From Vibrio owensii CAIM 1854 = LMG 25443 (GTDB lineage: Bacteria; Pseudomonadota; Gammaproteobacteria; Enterobacterales; Vibrionaceae): a DNA stretch of 64,000 bases. The first letter of the stretch is position 1, and every line of letters begins with the position of its first letter. Shown in pieces: positions 48,981-57,749 of this stretch. Location: contig NZ_JPRD01000014.1 of the NCBI RefSeq assembly GCF_000817815.1, positions 1 to 64,000 of the forward strand, in the 5' to 3' direction. The notes below the pieces were generated by a model that did not search any database, was not told the DNA's origin, and saw nothing but the letters and a program-made list of their open reading frames with translations. Position numbers and translations under genes: made by a program.

Positions 48981-49012
48981 AAAAAATAGCCTCTATACGG
49001 AGGCTATTTTTA
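48981..49012. terminator. Bidirectional terminator (CNNM / TonB receptor)
   Basis: 11-bp arms AAAATAGCCTC (48983-48993) and GAGGCTATTTT (49000-49010), with a 6-nt loop and A/T tracts on both sides. Confidence 0.9.
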
Positions 49013-49035
49013 ACTCATTACATTTTAGAGCTCTG

Positions 49036-50997
49036 TTAGAACAGGTACGTTGCACTTACGTAAGCGCTGCGACCTTTCTCTGAATATCCGTAGTAATCGT
49101 CTTCGTCATCCAACTCAACATCAAAGATATTGTTCAAACCCGCTTTCAGGTTTAGCTGTTGGAAGTCATAAGCCACACCCAGACCGACCAGCGTGTAGCC
49201 ATCGACTGTTACGTTTTCACGGCTTTGGTTCGTGATCACCTGTTCGCCAATGTAGTTGACGCGAGCGAAGGTGGTGAATGAATCAAGCACTTCCCAGTTA
49301 ACATCAAGATTCGCCAAATGCTCTGGAGTTTGCGTTAGCGTATCGCCCGTGCTCTTGTCTGTTGCATCCGTGTAGGTGTAGTTACCTTTAAGATTGATGC
49401 TATCGGTAATGTCGTACCAACCTTCTAGCTCAATACCTTTGATTTCTGCTTTACCGATGTTTTGGTAAGTGAAGATAGGCATTGGGCCATCCATACCAAC
49501 AACCTGAGTTAGGTCACGTTCGATCTTGTTTTTCAGGTCTGTGTAGTAGTACATCAAACCCAAACCCATAGACGTCGATTCGTACGCTAGGCCAGCTTCG
49601 TAGCTTTCTGACTCTTCCGGTTTCAAATCTTCGTTACCAGTGAGCCAACAACGGTTACCACAGCTGATCACGCGAACTTGATCACTACTTTCCATCATGC
49701 CCGGAGCACGGAAACCGCCACCAGCACCGCCTTTCAAGACAAACTCATCGGTAAAGCTGTAAACCGCGTAAGCACGTGGGCTGAAGTGGCTACCATACAC
49801 TTCATGGAAGTCTTGACGACCACCCAGTGTCAACGCCAACTTATCTAGGTCAAACTCCCCTTGAACGAACACCGCACCTTGGTAGTTATCGATGTCGCCA
49901 GAAGGCACATCACGACTGTTTTTCAGCTCGGAAGTACGGTATTCACCACCGAATACCCACTCGTGCGAGTCACGCCACAAACCAGAAAGTTTAAAATCAA
50001 GTGTGTTGTTTTGTAGCTCAACGTCTGCTGCGCCATTGGTATATGCCGTACTTGCGTCATCCAGCTGCATGTTTTCGCCGTACAAACGCACTTGTGAATC
50101 AACCGTATCCCAAGCACCTTCATGGGTCAGGCCGTAATTCCAACGGGTTGAATCTTGAGTGTTCGTTTGTGGACCTGAACGAGGATGAACCCAATCCGCT
50201 TCACGCTCATCGTTGGTGTAAATCACATCCGCGATCAGGCGTTGTTCTTCTGTCAGTTGCCAAGCAAGCTCACCAAAAACATTGGTGGTGTCTTTCTGCT
50301 CTAATGCATCGAAATCTGGGTTAGTGTCAGTACGCCAAGGGTCACGCGCAGAGCTTTCAACAATGATGCTGCCTTCGACATTTTCCGTCAGCGTACCACT
50401 TGCGTAGGCATGACCTTTCAAACCATCACCGCCATCACCTTCAAGAATGCTTTCGTATTCAAGACCAACAGAGCCAGATAGCTCTTCGGTTGGTGACTTC
50501 AGGATCACGTTCACCACGCCACCCATCGCTTCTGAACCATACAGAGACGATACCGGGCCACGCACGACTTCAATACGTTGAATCGCGGTAAGAGGAATAC
50601 TCGATAGATCGAAATCGTTACCTCGGATCAGCGCATCTTGAGAGTTGATACGGCGACCATTAATGAGAACCAAGGTGTGCTTAGAATCCAGACCACGAAT
50701 ACGAATGGTGTTACGGCCATAAGCGGTGCTGCTCAATACACTGACACCCGTCGCACTACGTACCGCTTCTGAGATGTCTTTTACCGGCATCTTCGCAATA
50801 TCTTCTGCGGTAATAACCGACACCGATGCGGGTGCAGTCAACTCAGAGTGTTGAGTAAGAGACGCGGTTACTACCATGCGCTCCATTGCTACGACTTCTT
50901 CTTTGTCGTCTGCAATTACCTGACCGCTAAGCGCTGTCAAAAGTGCACCTGTCAGCACAGAGGGCATAAACGTGGGCTTGTTAACTAAACTTTTCAC
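49036..50997 (-). CDS. TonB-dependent siderophore receptor
   Basis: 653 residues. Signal peptide about 1-29, then a TonB-box-like MERMVVTAS, a plug domain (about 45-165: SVSVITAEDIAKMPVKDISE, IRIRGLDSKHTLVLINGRR, RIEVVRGPVSSLYGSEAMGG) and a 22-strand-type barrel ending YVSATYLF. It resembles IrgA/FepA-type catecholate receptors. It lies beside the siderophore biosynthesis genes and a Fur-like site, so it probably imports the ferric form of the product. The exact ligand is inferred. Confidence 0.9.
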   Translation of the reverse strand: MKSLVNKPTFMPSVLTGALLTALSGQVIADDKEEVVAMERMVVTASLTQHSELTAPASVSVITAEDIAKMPVKDISEAVRSATGVSVLSSTAYGRNTIRIRGLDSKHTLVLINGRRINSQDALIRGNDFDLSSIPLTAIQRIEVVRGPVSSLYGSEAMGGVVNVILKSPTEELSGSVGLEYESILEGDGGDGLKGHAYASGTLTENVEGSIIVESSARDPWRTDTNPDFDALEQKDTTNVFGELAWQLTEEQRLIADVIYTNDEREADWVHPRSGPQTNTQDSTRWNYGLTHEGAWDTVDSQVRLYGENMQLDDASTAYTNGAADVELQNNTLDFKLSGLWRDSHEWVFGGEYRTSELKNSRDVPSGDIDNYQGAVFVQGEFDLDKLALTLGGRQDFHEVYGSHFSPRAYAVYSFTDEFVLKGGAGGGFRAPGMMESSDQVRVISCGNRCWLTGNEDLKPEESESYEAGLAYESTSMGLGLMYYYTDLKNKIERDLTQVVGMDGPMPIFTYQNIGKAEIKGIELEGWYDITDSINLKGNYTYTDATDKSTGDTLTQTPEHLANLDVNWEVLDSFTTFARVNYIGEQVITNQSRENVTVDGYTLVGLGVAYDFQQLNLKAGLNNIFDVELDDEDDYYGYSEKGRSAYVSATYLF

Positions 50998-51061
50998 TGC
51001 ATTTCCTTATATCTATTTTATAAATAATTTGAGCTCGCAAACTGTAAAGAACGAATGTATA

Positions 51062-51080
51062 AATAACAATTATTATTATT
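51062..51080. promoter_or_regulatory. Putative Fur box (receptor / entD)
   Basis: AATAACAATTATTATTATT matches 13 of 19 positions of the Fur consensus GATAATGATAATCATTATC. It is in the intergenic region between the divergent receptor and phosphopantetheinyl transferase genes. Confidence 0.55.
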
Positions 51081-51137
51081 CGTATTAACATTCAATTTTG
51101 AGCTAAGTTATATTTTTGAACTGCAACTCATTGCAAA

Positions 51138-51857
51138 GTGACGCCATTGAAAAACAAAGAGCTAGGTAATTCCCTTTCCCCTGTCTGTCTTCACTTAGAA
51201 AGTCTAAGTCCAAAGGTTTACATCGTGAAAGCCACTGCGGACATGTATTGCCAAAACGGCTTTCCCGAGGAAGAAAAACTCATCCAAAAGGCGGTAACGA
51301 AACGCCAACAAGAATTCAGAGCAGGTCGACATGCTGCCCGCTCCGCGATCAAGAAACTCATACCATCAACCAGCAATGATGCGAATGTGCCGATTTTGTC
51401 TGGCAATACCAGAGAGCCTCTATTTCCCGCGACCATCAGTGGTAGCATCAGCCACACGGATAACATTTGCCTTGCGGCTTGCGCGCTAAAAAACCACATC
51501 GCGAGCTTGGGCATCGATATTGAAACCAACAAGCCGCTTGCCTCTCACCTCTTTGCAACGGTCTATACCCGTGATGAGCAGCAATTGCTTGCATGCACGA
51601 ACAACATTCCCGATACGCTTATCTTCAGCATCAAAGAAAGCCTTTTTAAGTGCTGCTTTCCTTTTGTTCAGATGTACTTCGACTTTCTTGATGCACAAAT
51701 TACGTTAGCGCCAGAGACCGAATATTCGGGGCAATTTCGTTTTGAGCTGATTGGCAGCAACCAAGCCGCATTACGCGAAAAATTACCGAATCTCGGGTTT
51801 CATGGTTACTACAGCTTTGACCAGCAGTACGTTTTCTCGCTGTGCTACTTTTCCTGA
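51138..51857 (+). CDS. entD: EntD-like 4'-phosphopantetheinyl transferase
   Basis: 239 residues. Motifs of the Sfp/EntD superfamily: FRAGRHAARSAIKKL, ISGSISHTDNICLAA, SLGIDIE with the metal-binding aspartate and glutamate, and FSIKESLFKC. It attaches the phosphopantetheine arm to the carrier domains of EntB and EntF. The start is GTG at 51138 with a weak ribosome binding site. The 3' end is 9 bases from the convergent stop of the cytosolic ChaN/TIKI-like gene. Confidence 0.88.
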   Translation: MTPLKNKELGNSLSPVCLHLESLSPKVYIVKATADMYCQNGFPEEEKLIQKAVTKRQQEFRAGRHAARSAIKKLIPSTSNDANVPILSGNTREPLFPATISGSISHTDNICLAACALKNHIASLGIDIETNKPLASHLFATVYTRDEQQLLACTNNIPDTLIFSIKESLFKCCFPFVQMYFDFLDAQITLAPETEYSGQFRFELIGSNQAALREKLPNLGFHGYYSFDQQYVFSLCYFS

Positions 51858-51866
51858 TGAATCTGT

Positions 51867-52817
51867 TTATGTTTTTTGTTCGATGACCTTTTTGATCACC
51901 ATCTGCTGCCGCTCGTTGACCAGCGGCAGTCGTTGCTCCAAACGTGATTTCCACATTTGCGGCACACTCACACCTTGTGCATCGAGCTGACGGCTTTGTG
52001 GTCCTAGATACCAATAAGCATCCACCAGTTTATCCAGTGAGATAAACGCGTAAGGATTGACTGGTGGCTTCTTAGGAATCAAATCAAGGAACGATTTTTT
52101 ATTCAGTTGCGGTTGAGTGGTGGCATAGATACCATGCTGCGTCTCATTGAGGTCAGTCGGTAAAATGTGTGGCCACACGGACACGTAGCGATCAGCGAAC
52201 TTCTGTTTCGCCAGATCGCCAAATGTCTTGTGTTTGGACATAAAACCTAACGTAGGAGAACGCTTTAGGATGTGTCTCGCACCAACTAAAACGACGACTC
52301 CCTGCTCGTTCTTAGCAAACTGCTTTTCGACCCCTTCGACTAGCGCTTGATCGCGCTGAGCATTGAGCTTGACCAACTCTCCGACATGGGTAATGTCTTG
52401 CCAGTGGAAAGAAGGCTCCGTCAACACAACTTTGATCGGGACTTTACGTTGTGCGTTCGCCGCTCTTAACCGTTTGAAGAAATCACCGTAACAAGGATGC
52501 ATCCAAGCTGGGAACGCAACAGAATCCAGCCAGACAGCGGCCAACTCAGCGTCGGTCACTGCTTCCCCCATCAAATAATTGTTGAGTAATGCCTGATGCT
52601 TCGCATTGCCAAACTCGATGAATAAGTGGGAGAAGACTCCGTCCAACTTTGGATTGAGCAGAGTGCTGGTCATTTGTTCGAACAGTTCGGCATACCAATG
52701 CGCCTCACCAATCGCCACTACACAACCAGAGGCCAGTTTGGTTTTAAGGAAAGTCAGAGGGGAAATCATCCCCTCCAACTGAGCGTTCGATTTAGCTTGA
52801 GTGGATGAATCAAACAT
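51867..52817 (-). CDS. ChaN/EreA/TIKI-like protein A, cytosolic, NRPS-coupled
   Basis: 316 residues, no signal peptide or membrane segment. Conserved blocks: GEAHW (37-41), IEFGNAK (67-73), PAWMHP (103-108), TEPSFHWQ with E134, and VGARH (178-182). These match block by block the lipoprotein at 60876-61982. The G-E-x-H, E and G-x-x-H pattern suggests the ChaN/EreA/TIKI-TraB superfamily, which includes haem-binding and hydrolytic members. The start overlaps the NRPS stop by 8 bases, so the two genes are translationally coupled and it is the last gene of the entCEBF operon. Function unknown; a role in siderophore handling is inferred from position. Confidence 0.72.
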   Translation of the reverse strand: MFDSSTQAKSNAQLEGMISPLTFLKTKLASGCVVAIGEAHWYAELFEQMTSTLLNPKLDGVFSHLFIEFGNAKHQALLNNYLMGEAVTDAELAAVWLDSVAFPAWMHPCYGDFFKRLRAANAQRKVPIKVVLTEPSFHWQDITHVGELVKLNAQRDQALVEGVEKQFAKNEQGVVVLVGARHILKRSPTLGFMSKHKTFGDLAKQKFADRYVSVWPHILPTDLNETQHGIYATTQPQLNKKSFLDLIPKKPPVNPYAFISLDKLVDAYWYLGPQSRQLDAQGVSVPQMWKSRLEQRLPLVNERQQMVIKKVIEQKT

Positions 52818-55800
52818 CGAATCTCTCTCTTAACTCTTCAACCATGTGAGTACCAATCAGTCGGAGCATATCCGGGCGCATCATGTCGCGGTGAATACAG
52901 GCCACATCCACTACTTTGAGATCGCCATCCATGTATTTGAACCAACCATTGCGGTCAAGGAAGGCCTCTTCCGGCGGCTTCTCTGCATTGAAGAACAGCA
53001 CGTCACCTTGATATTGGTAATCCACCGCATCGCGTACACGCTGGTTGTTGTTGATCACCACCTCAATCATGGCCGTGATGGTTTCGGTACTCAGGTGCGC
53101 CATGGACGAACCTGCATCTTGCAAGATATCGATCACCTCTGGCTTGGTGATGCTTGAATGCGCCGCTTCATCAAACTCAACACCGGCCATACGGATCAGT
53201 GCGCCGAGCGCTTGCTCTTCTCCTGGTGGATGGATGGTTTGCCACTGCTCAGCTGGGTAAGAATCCAGCAGCGTTACTAGCCCTACTTCTTGGCCTTGTT
53301 CTTGTAAGATACCCGCCATCAAGTGAACAATCATGCCGCCAATCGACCAACCCAGAAGATGGTAAGGACCGAAAGGTTGCTCTTCACGAATGGCAGCCAC
53401 GTAGTCTTCTGCCATTTCTTTCATGCTCTTCGGCAGTGGTGCAGAAGGGTCACCAAGATTACGAGCCTGCACGCCATAGAGCGGAACATTGGATGGGATG
53501 ATTGGCGTCAGCGCCGCATAACACCAACTTAGACCACCAGCAGGGTGAACACAGAAGATCGCCGCTTTACCTTCACGCTTGCGCAGCGGTAACAGAATGC
53601 TCAGCGCATCATCACTTTCACTGCCGTTTAACTTGGCAGCAATGCCAGAAACGGTTGGCGACTCAAACACTGCGGCCAGTGACAGTTCAACACCCATGAT
53701 CTCTTTCACATGCGCAATCAACTGAGCGGCTAACAATGAGTGGCCACCGAGTTCAAAGAAGTTGTCTTCTACACCAACGGCAGGCAGTTCCAGCAACTGG
53801 CAGAACAGCTTACATAAGCGCTCTTCCACCAAGTTGCTTGGCCCTTTCGTACCGACTTGGCCAGATAAATCAGGCTTAGGCAGCGCATTACGATCCAACT
53901 TGCCGTTCGGCGTTAGCGGGAAGGTTTCAAGCTCAACAAAGTAACTCGGCACCATGTACTCTGGCAGCGGTTCCGCAAGGTATTTTTGTAGAGCGTTACT
54001 ATCAATACCCTGCTCTGCATCCTCTGCGGTAACGTAAGCGACCAGACGCTTGTCGCCCTCACTGTATTCCTGAGCCAGTACGGCCACTTGAGCAACACTT
54101 GGATGGTTGGCTAAGGCGTTCTCGATCTCTTCCAACTCAATACGGAAGCCTCGGATCTTGACCTGAAAATCACTTCGACCGCAGTATTCAATCGCCCCAT
54201 CTTCGCGCCAACGAGCCAAATCACCCGATAGATACATACGACTGCCTTGCGGACCAAATGGATTGTCGATAAAGCGCTCTGCCGTTAGCGCTTCTTGCCC
54301 GTGGTAGCCTTGCGCTAACTGTCGACCCGCAATGTATAGGTGCCCTACCACACCCGGTGGTACTGGGTTAAGCGCATCATCAAGAAGATAGATTTGTGTG
54401 TTCCACACCGGACGACCGATAGGTATCGAGTTACCTTCGGTATTGGCTTCACTCGGCCAGTAAGTCACATCCACGGCAGCTTCTGTTGGGCCATACAGGT
54501 TATGTAGCGGAGCGTTGAATTCTTGGTAATAGTGGTTCACTAACTCAATAGGCAATGCTTCACCACTACAGAATACTTGGCGCAAACTTTGGCACAAATT
54601 GGCGTCTGCTTGCTGAACAAAGATTTGCAGCATAGACGGAACAAAGTGCAGCGTAGTGATCTTCTCGCGTTGGATAAGATCTTGTAGATAAATCGGATCT
54701 TTATGCCCATCAGGTTTGGCGACCACCAAGCAAGAACCAACGATCATCGGCCAGAAGAACTCCCACACAGACACATCAAAGCCTGCTGGCGTTTTCTGCA
54801 AGACGCGGTCTTTTCCATCAATTGGGTATTGGTCATGCATCCACAGCAGTCGGTTTATGATAGCGTCATGGGTAACCACAACCCCTTTTGGTTTGCCTGT
54901 GGAGCCAGAGGTGTAAATCATATAAGCCGGAGAGTGAGGCTCTGGCTGAACTTGGGGTGGTAACGGCTCCACTACTTTGTAGATGGTAGGCAGCGTTTCG
55001 TCATCAACGATCTTCACCTCAACGTCTTCTGGCAACTTGTCTTGCAGTGCCGTGGTAGAAAAGACGAACTTAGGTGAAGAAGACGCCAACATGTAGTGGA
55101 TACGGCCTTCTGGATAATCTGGATCGACTGGCACATAAACCGCACCTGCAGCCAAAATGGCCTGTTGCACGACGATCAGCTCTTCACTTCTTGGTACACA
55201 GACCGCAATGCGATCACCCAATTCAACGCCCTGTGCTGTCAGCCAGTTGGTCAACGAGTAGACTTTCTTTGCTAACTGCTCATAGCTCAGCGTTTGACCT
55301 TCAAAAATCAACGCAGGTGAATGAGGGGTAAGAATTCGCTGTCTCGCCATCAGTGCCGCTAGCGTCGTTTCAGGGACGTCGTGCGCTGTATCATTCCAAG
55401 TCTCGATGACCTTTTTTTCCTCCCCAGAGAGAAGAATACTCACGTCACTGATTTGACATAACGATGGATCTTGAGCTTGCGCGCTTGCAAAGAAGTCGCT
55501 CATAAAGTGGAACAAGCGCTGTTGGTGCTCGTGAATGTCTTTCTCGGAATACAGCTCCGGGTTAGCATCCATATCGATATGAAGCTGGCCGCCGAGTTCA
55601 TAACAGTAGAACGAAATGTCATCTACCGGACCTGCTGACAAGTTGTGCGCCTTTGACGTTAGCTCACCAAATTTATGCTCATACTCAAACGGCATAATGT
55701 TGACCAGCGGACCGAAAAGGTTACGGTTGTCTTTTACCAAGTTGAGCTCTCGGTGCAGCTCTTCATAACGGTAGCTCTGATGACGACGTACTGAGGAAAA

Positions 55801-56763
55801 CTCTTGGTTAACCTGTTTCACCAGCGTCTTGATATCCAACCCTCGTTCAAAGCTCACGCGTACAGGCAAAATGTTTACGCGCATTGCTGGGGTTTGAATC
55901 GCTACAGAACCTAAACGCCCCATCAACGGCACACCAAGTACCACTTCATTATAACGAGTCATACGGTGAACATAAGCGGCAATGGATGCGATAAGCACGC
56001 TGTACCAGTGGGTGCGACACTGTTTTGCCAGTGATTCCATGCGTTGGAAATCACTCACTTCCATCGCACCTTTTAAGCGCAAGAAATGATCAGACGTGAC
56101 GGTTGGTTTGCCTGCCAAATTCACCGTATCTGAGTGATCGGCGTAACGTTGTAGATAGAACGCACGGTCTTTTTGGTATTTTTCCGACGCTTTGTAGTCG
56201 TCGTCTTCTTTCAGTAAGGCTTGTTGGTCGACAAATTCGATCTTGTCGAAGTGCTCGCCCTTAGCCAGTTGGCCGTAGATATGTGCCACACGTCCCGCGA
56301 CTAGCGACATGCTGTAGCCATCAATAGCGATGTGATGGAGTGATAAGAACCAGACAAACTGGTCTTCTGAAAGCTTAAGTAAGGCCATGATGAACAACGG
56401 GCCTTGCTCTAAATCAACCGGTTGTTTTAGCTCTGCTTTCATCCATTCTACAGCTGCATCTAGCGGTGCATCGTGATTCGAAAAATCGACTCGTTCTACT
56501 TGCCAGTTTTGTCTATCAATCACCATGCGAGGACCTTCGGTGGTGGTAACAAACTTAGCGTGTAATGAGTCAACTTCATCAATGGCGGTTTTTACGGCTT
56601 CAACAAAGCAAGGTTCGTCTACCTTGCCATCAATCACTAGGTATTCGCCTGTCTTGTAAATTGGGTTTTCTGGGTCACGCAGTTGGGCAAACCAAATCCC
56701 TGCTTGGGCATCCGTCAACGGCAGCAATTGTTCCGCTGTATAAGGTAAATCGTACATGTTCAT
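52810..56763 (-). CDS. entF: Enterobactin-type NRPS (C-A-T-TE)
   Basis: 1317 residues, like E. coli EntF (1293). Condensation domain about 10-440 with HHIAIDG at 143-149. Adenylation domain about 465-965; its specificity residues read D663, V664, W667, H706, F731, S733, L756, V764, D765, K955, the serine code. Carrier domain about 975-1045 with phosphopantetheine Ser 1009 (GGHSL). Thioesterase about 1065-1317 with Ser 1140 (GWSIGG), Asp 1167 and His 1291. It should join 2,3-dihydroxybenzoate to serine and cyclise three units. The start given is the first ATG; the ATG at 56757 has a better-spaced AAAGGA. Vibrio relatives also load fatty acids (amphi-enterobactin); that cannot be judged here. 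Confidence 0.94.
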   Translation of the reverse strand: MNMYDLPYTAEQLLPLTDAQAGIWFAQLRDPENPIYKTGEYLVIDGKVDEPCFVEAVKTAIDEVDSLHAKFVTTTEGPRMVIDRQNWQVERVDFSNHDAPLDAAVEWMKAELKQPVDLEQGPLFIMALLKLSEDQFVWFLSLHHIAIDGYSMSLVAGRVAHIYGQLAKGEHFDKIEFVDQQALLKEDDDYKASEKYQKDRAFYLQRYADHSDTVNLAGKPTVTSDHFLRLKGAMEVSDFQRMESLAKQCRTHWYSVLIASIAAYVHRMTRYNEVVLGVPLMGRLGSVAIQTPAMRVNILPVRVSFERGLDIKTLVKQVNQEFSSVRRHQSYRYEELHRELNLVKDNRNLFGPLVNIMPFEYEHKFGELTSKAHNLSAGPVDDISFYCYELGGQLHIDMDANPELYSEKDIHEHQQRLFHFMSDFFASAQAQDPSLCQISDVSILLSGEEKKVIETWNDTAHDVPETTLAALMARQRILTPHSPALIFEGQTLSYEQLAKKVYSLTNWLTAQGVELGDRIAVCVPRSEELIVVQQAILAAGAVYVPVDPDYPEGRIHYMLASSSPKFVFSTTALQDKLPEDVEVKIVDDETLPTIYKVVEPLPPQVQPEPHSPAYMIYTSGSTGKPKGVVVTHDAIINRLLWMHDQYPIDGKDRVLQKTPAGFDVSVWEFFWPMIVGSCLVVAKPDGHKDPIYLQDLIQREKITTLHFVPSMLQIFVQQADANLCQSLRQVFCSGEALPIELVNHYYQEFNAPLHNLYGPTEAAVDVTYWPSEANTEGNSIPIGRPVWNTQIYLLDDALNPVPPGVVGHLYIAGRQLAQGYHGQEALTAERFIDNPFGPQGSRMYLSGDLARWREDGAIEYCGRSDFQVKIRGFRIELEEIENALANHPSVAQVAVLAQEYSEGDKRLVAYVTAEDAEQGIDSNALQKYLAEPLPEYMVPSYFVELETFPLTPNGKLDRNALPKPDLSGQVGTKGPSNLVEERLCKLFCQLLELPAVGVEDNFFELGGHSLLAAQLIAHVKEIMGVELSLAAVFESPTVSGIAAKLNGSESDDALSILLPLRKREGKAAIFCVHPAGGLSWCYAALTPIIPSNVPLYGVQARNLGDPSAPLPKSMKEMAEDYVAAIREEQPFGPYHLLGWSIGGMIVHLMAGILQEQGQEVGLVTLLDSYPAEQWQTIHPPGEEQALGALIRMAGVEFDEAAHSSITKPEVIDILQDAGSSMAHLSTETITAMIEVVINNNQRVRDAVDYQYQGDVLFFNAEKPPEEAFLDRNGWFKYMDGDLKVVDVACIHRDMMRPDMLRLIGTHMVEELRERFDV

Positions 56764-56790
56764 TCCTTTGTCACTCTTCCTCTTGGGCTG

Positions 56791-57681
56791 TCAAGTCAGC
56801 TTCTTCTCGATCAGTTGCCACCAATCTTGCAAACTGGGTTTGGCGGCAAGTTCCATAAAACTCACATCCAATCCCGCTTGTTGCCAATCGCCCACCAGCG
56901 ACATCATGCGCACCGAATCCAAACCAAAATCGAGCAAGCTGTCATCAGGTGTCATTTCATCAACCGGAACTTCCAGTAGCGCGGCCAATTGCTGGGTAAG
57001 GTGCTGTTGAGATTGAGGAATGCTGTAATCACCAGCGGCTAACTCGTCGGCGCTCTCGACTTGAGAAAGCAATTGCTGCTTATCCAGAACATAACCACAT
57101 CGGCCTGCAACGTAGTTGAGTGCCATTTCGTGGTCACTTTCAGAGAAATCCGCCACGGCATCAGACACCATGAAGGCTTGGATATCGGTCATGAAAGCTT
57201 CTGCAGCGGTTTGCAAGCAGCCAATGTGCGCGTAAATACCAACGATGATCAGTTGATCACGGCCTGTTTCATCCATCATGGCTTTGAGTGGTGTGCGCTG
57301 GAATGCACTGTAGCGCCACTTGGTGTAAACAATGTCTTGCTCGGTTGGTGCAAGTGCAGGAAAGATGCGTGTAATGCTGTCATCCGCTTTTAAACCAGGT
57401 CCCCAGAAGTCGGTCAACAACGCGCGATCTTCTTGTTTTTGGTCACCGGGCTGCGCGGTGTAAACCACGGGGATACCGGCATCAATACACGTCTGTTTGA
57501 TGGTTTGAATGTTGCGAGTCAGCGTTTGGATCAGCTCGCTTTCCACATCGTAGAAGTTAAGGAAGTATTGCTGCATGTCATGAATCAACAACACAGCGCG
57601 TTGTGGGTCTACGGACCAGTTAACGCGGTTTTCTGGAATCGCTTTGGATAACGGATAACCAGAGATAGATGGAATGGCCAT
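56791..57681 (-). CDS. entB: Isochorismatase with aryl carrier domain
   Basis: 296 residues. Start 57681 (MAIPSISGYPL) has GGAGAG upstream and matches E. coli EntB; a longer frame from 57705 does not. Isochorismatase domain about 1-205 with AVLLIHDMQQYF, TDFWGPGL, VYTKWRYSAF and GIYAHIGCLQTA. The aryl carrier domain (about 220-296) has the pantetheine Ser 256 in LDFGLDSVRMMSL. It makes 2,3-dihydro-DHB and carries DHB for EntF. 27 bases before the NRPS start. Confidence 0.94.
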   Translation of the reverse strand: MAIPSISGYPLSKAIPENRVNWSVDPQRAVLLIHDMQQYFLNFYDVESELIQTLTRNIQTIKQTCIDAGIPVVYTAQPGDQKQEDRALLTDFWGPGLKADDSITRIFPALAPTEQDIVYTKWRYSAFQRTPLKAMMDETGRDQLIIVGIYAHIGCLQTAAEAFMTDIQAFMVSDAVADFSESDHEMALNYVAGRCGYVLDKQQLLSQVESADELAAGDYSIPQSQQHLTQQLAALLEVPVDEMTPDDSLLDFGLDSVRMMSLVGDWQQAGLDVSFMELAAKPSLQDWWQLIEKKLT

Positions 57682-57749
57682 TGGGCTTCTCTCCAAAATA
57701 TTCAAAATTAGCTCAGCACGCCAAAACGTTGTTGGCGACGCAGAGTCAG

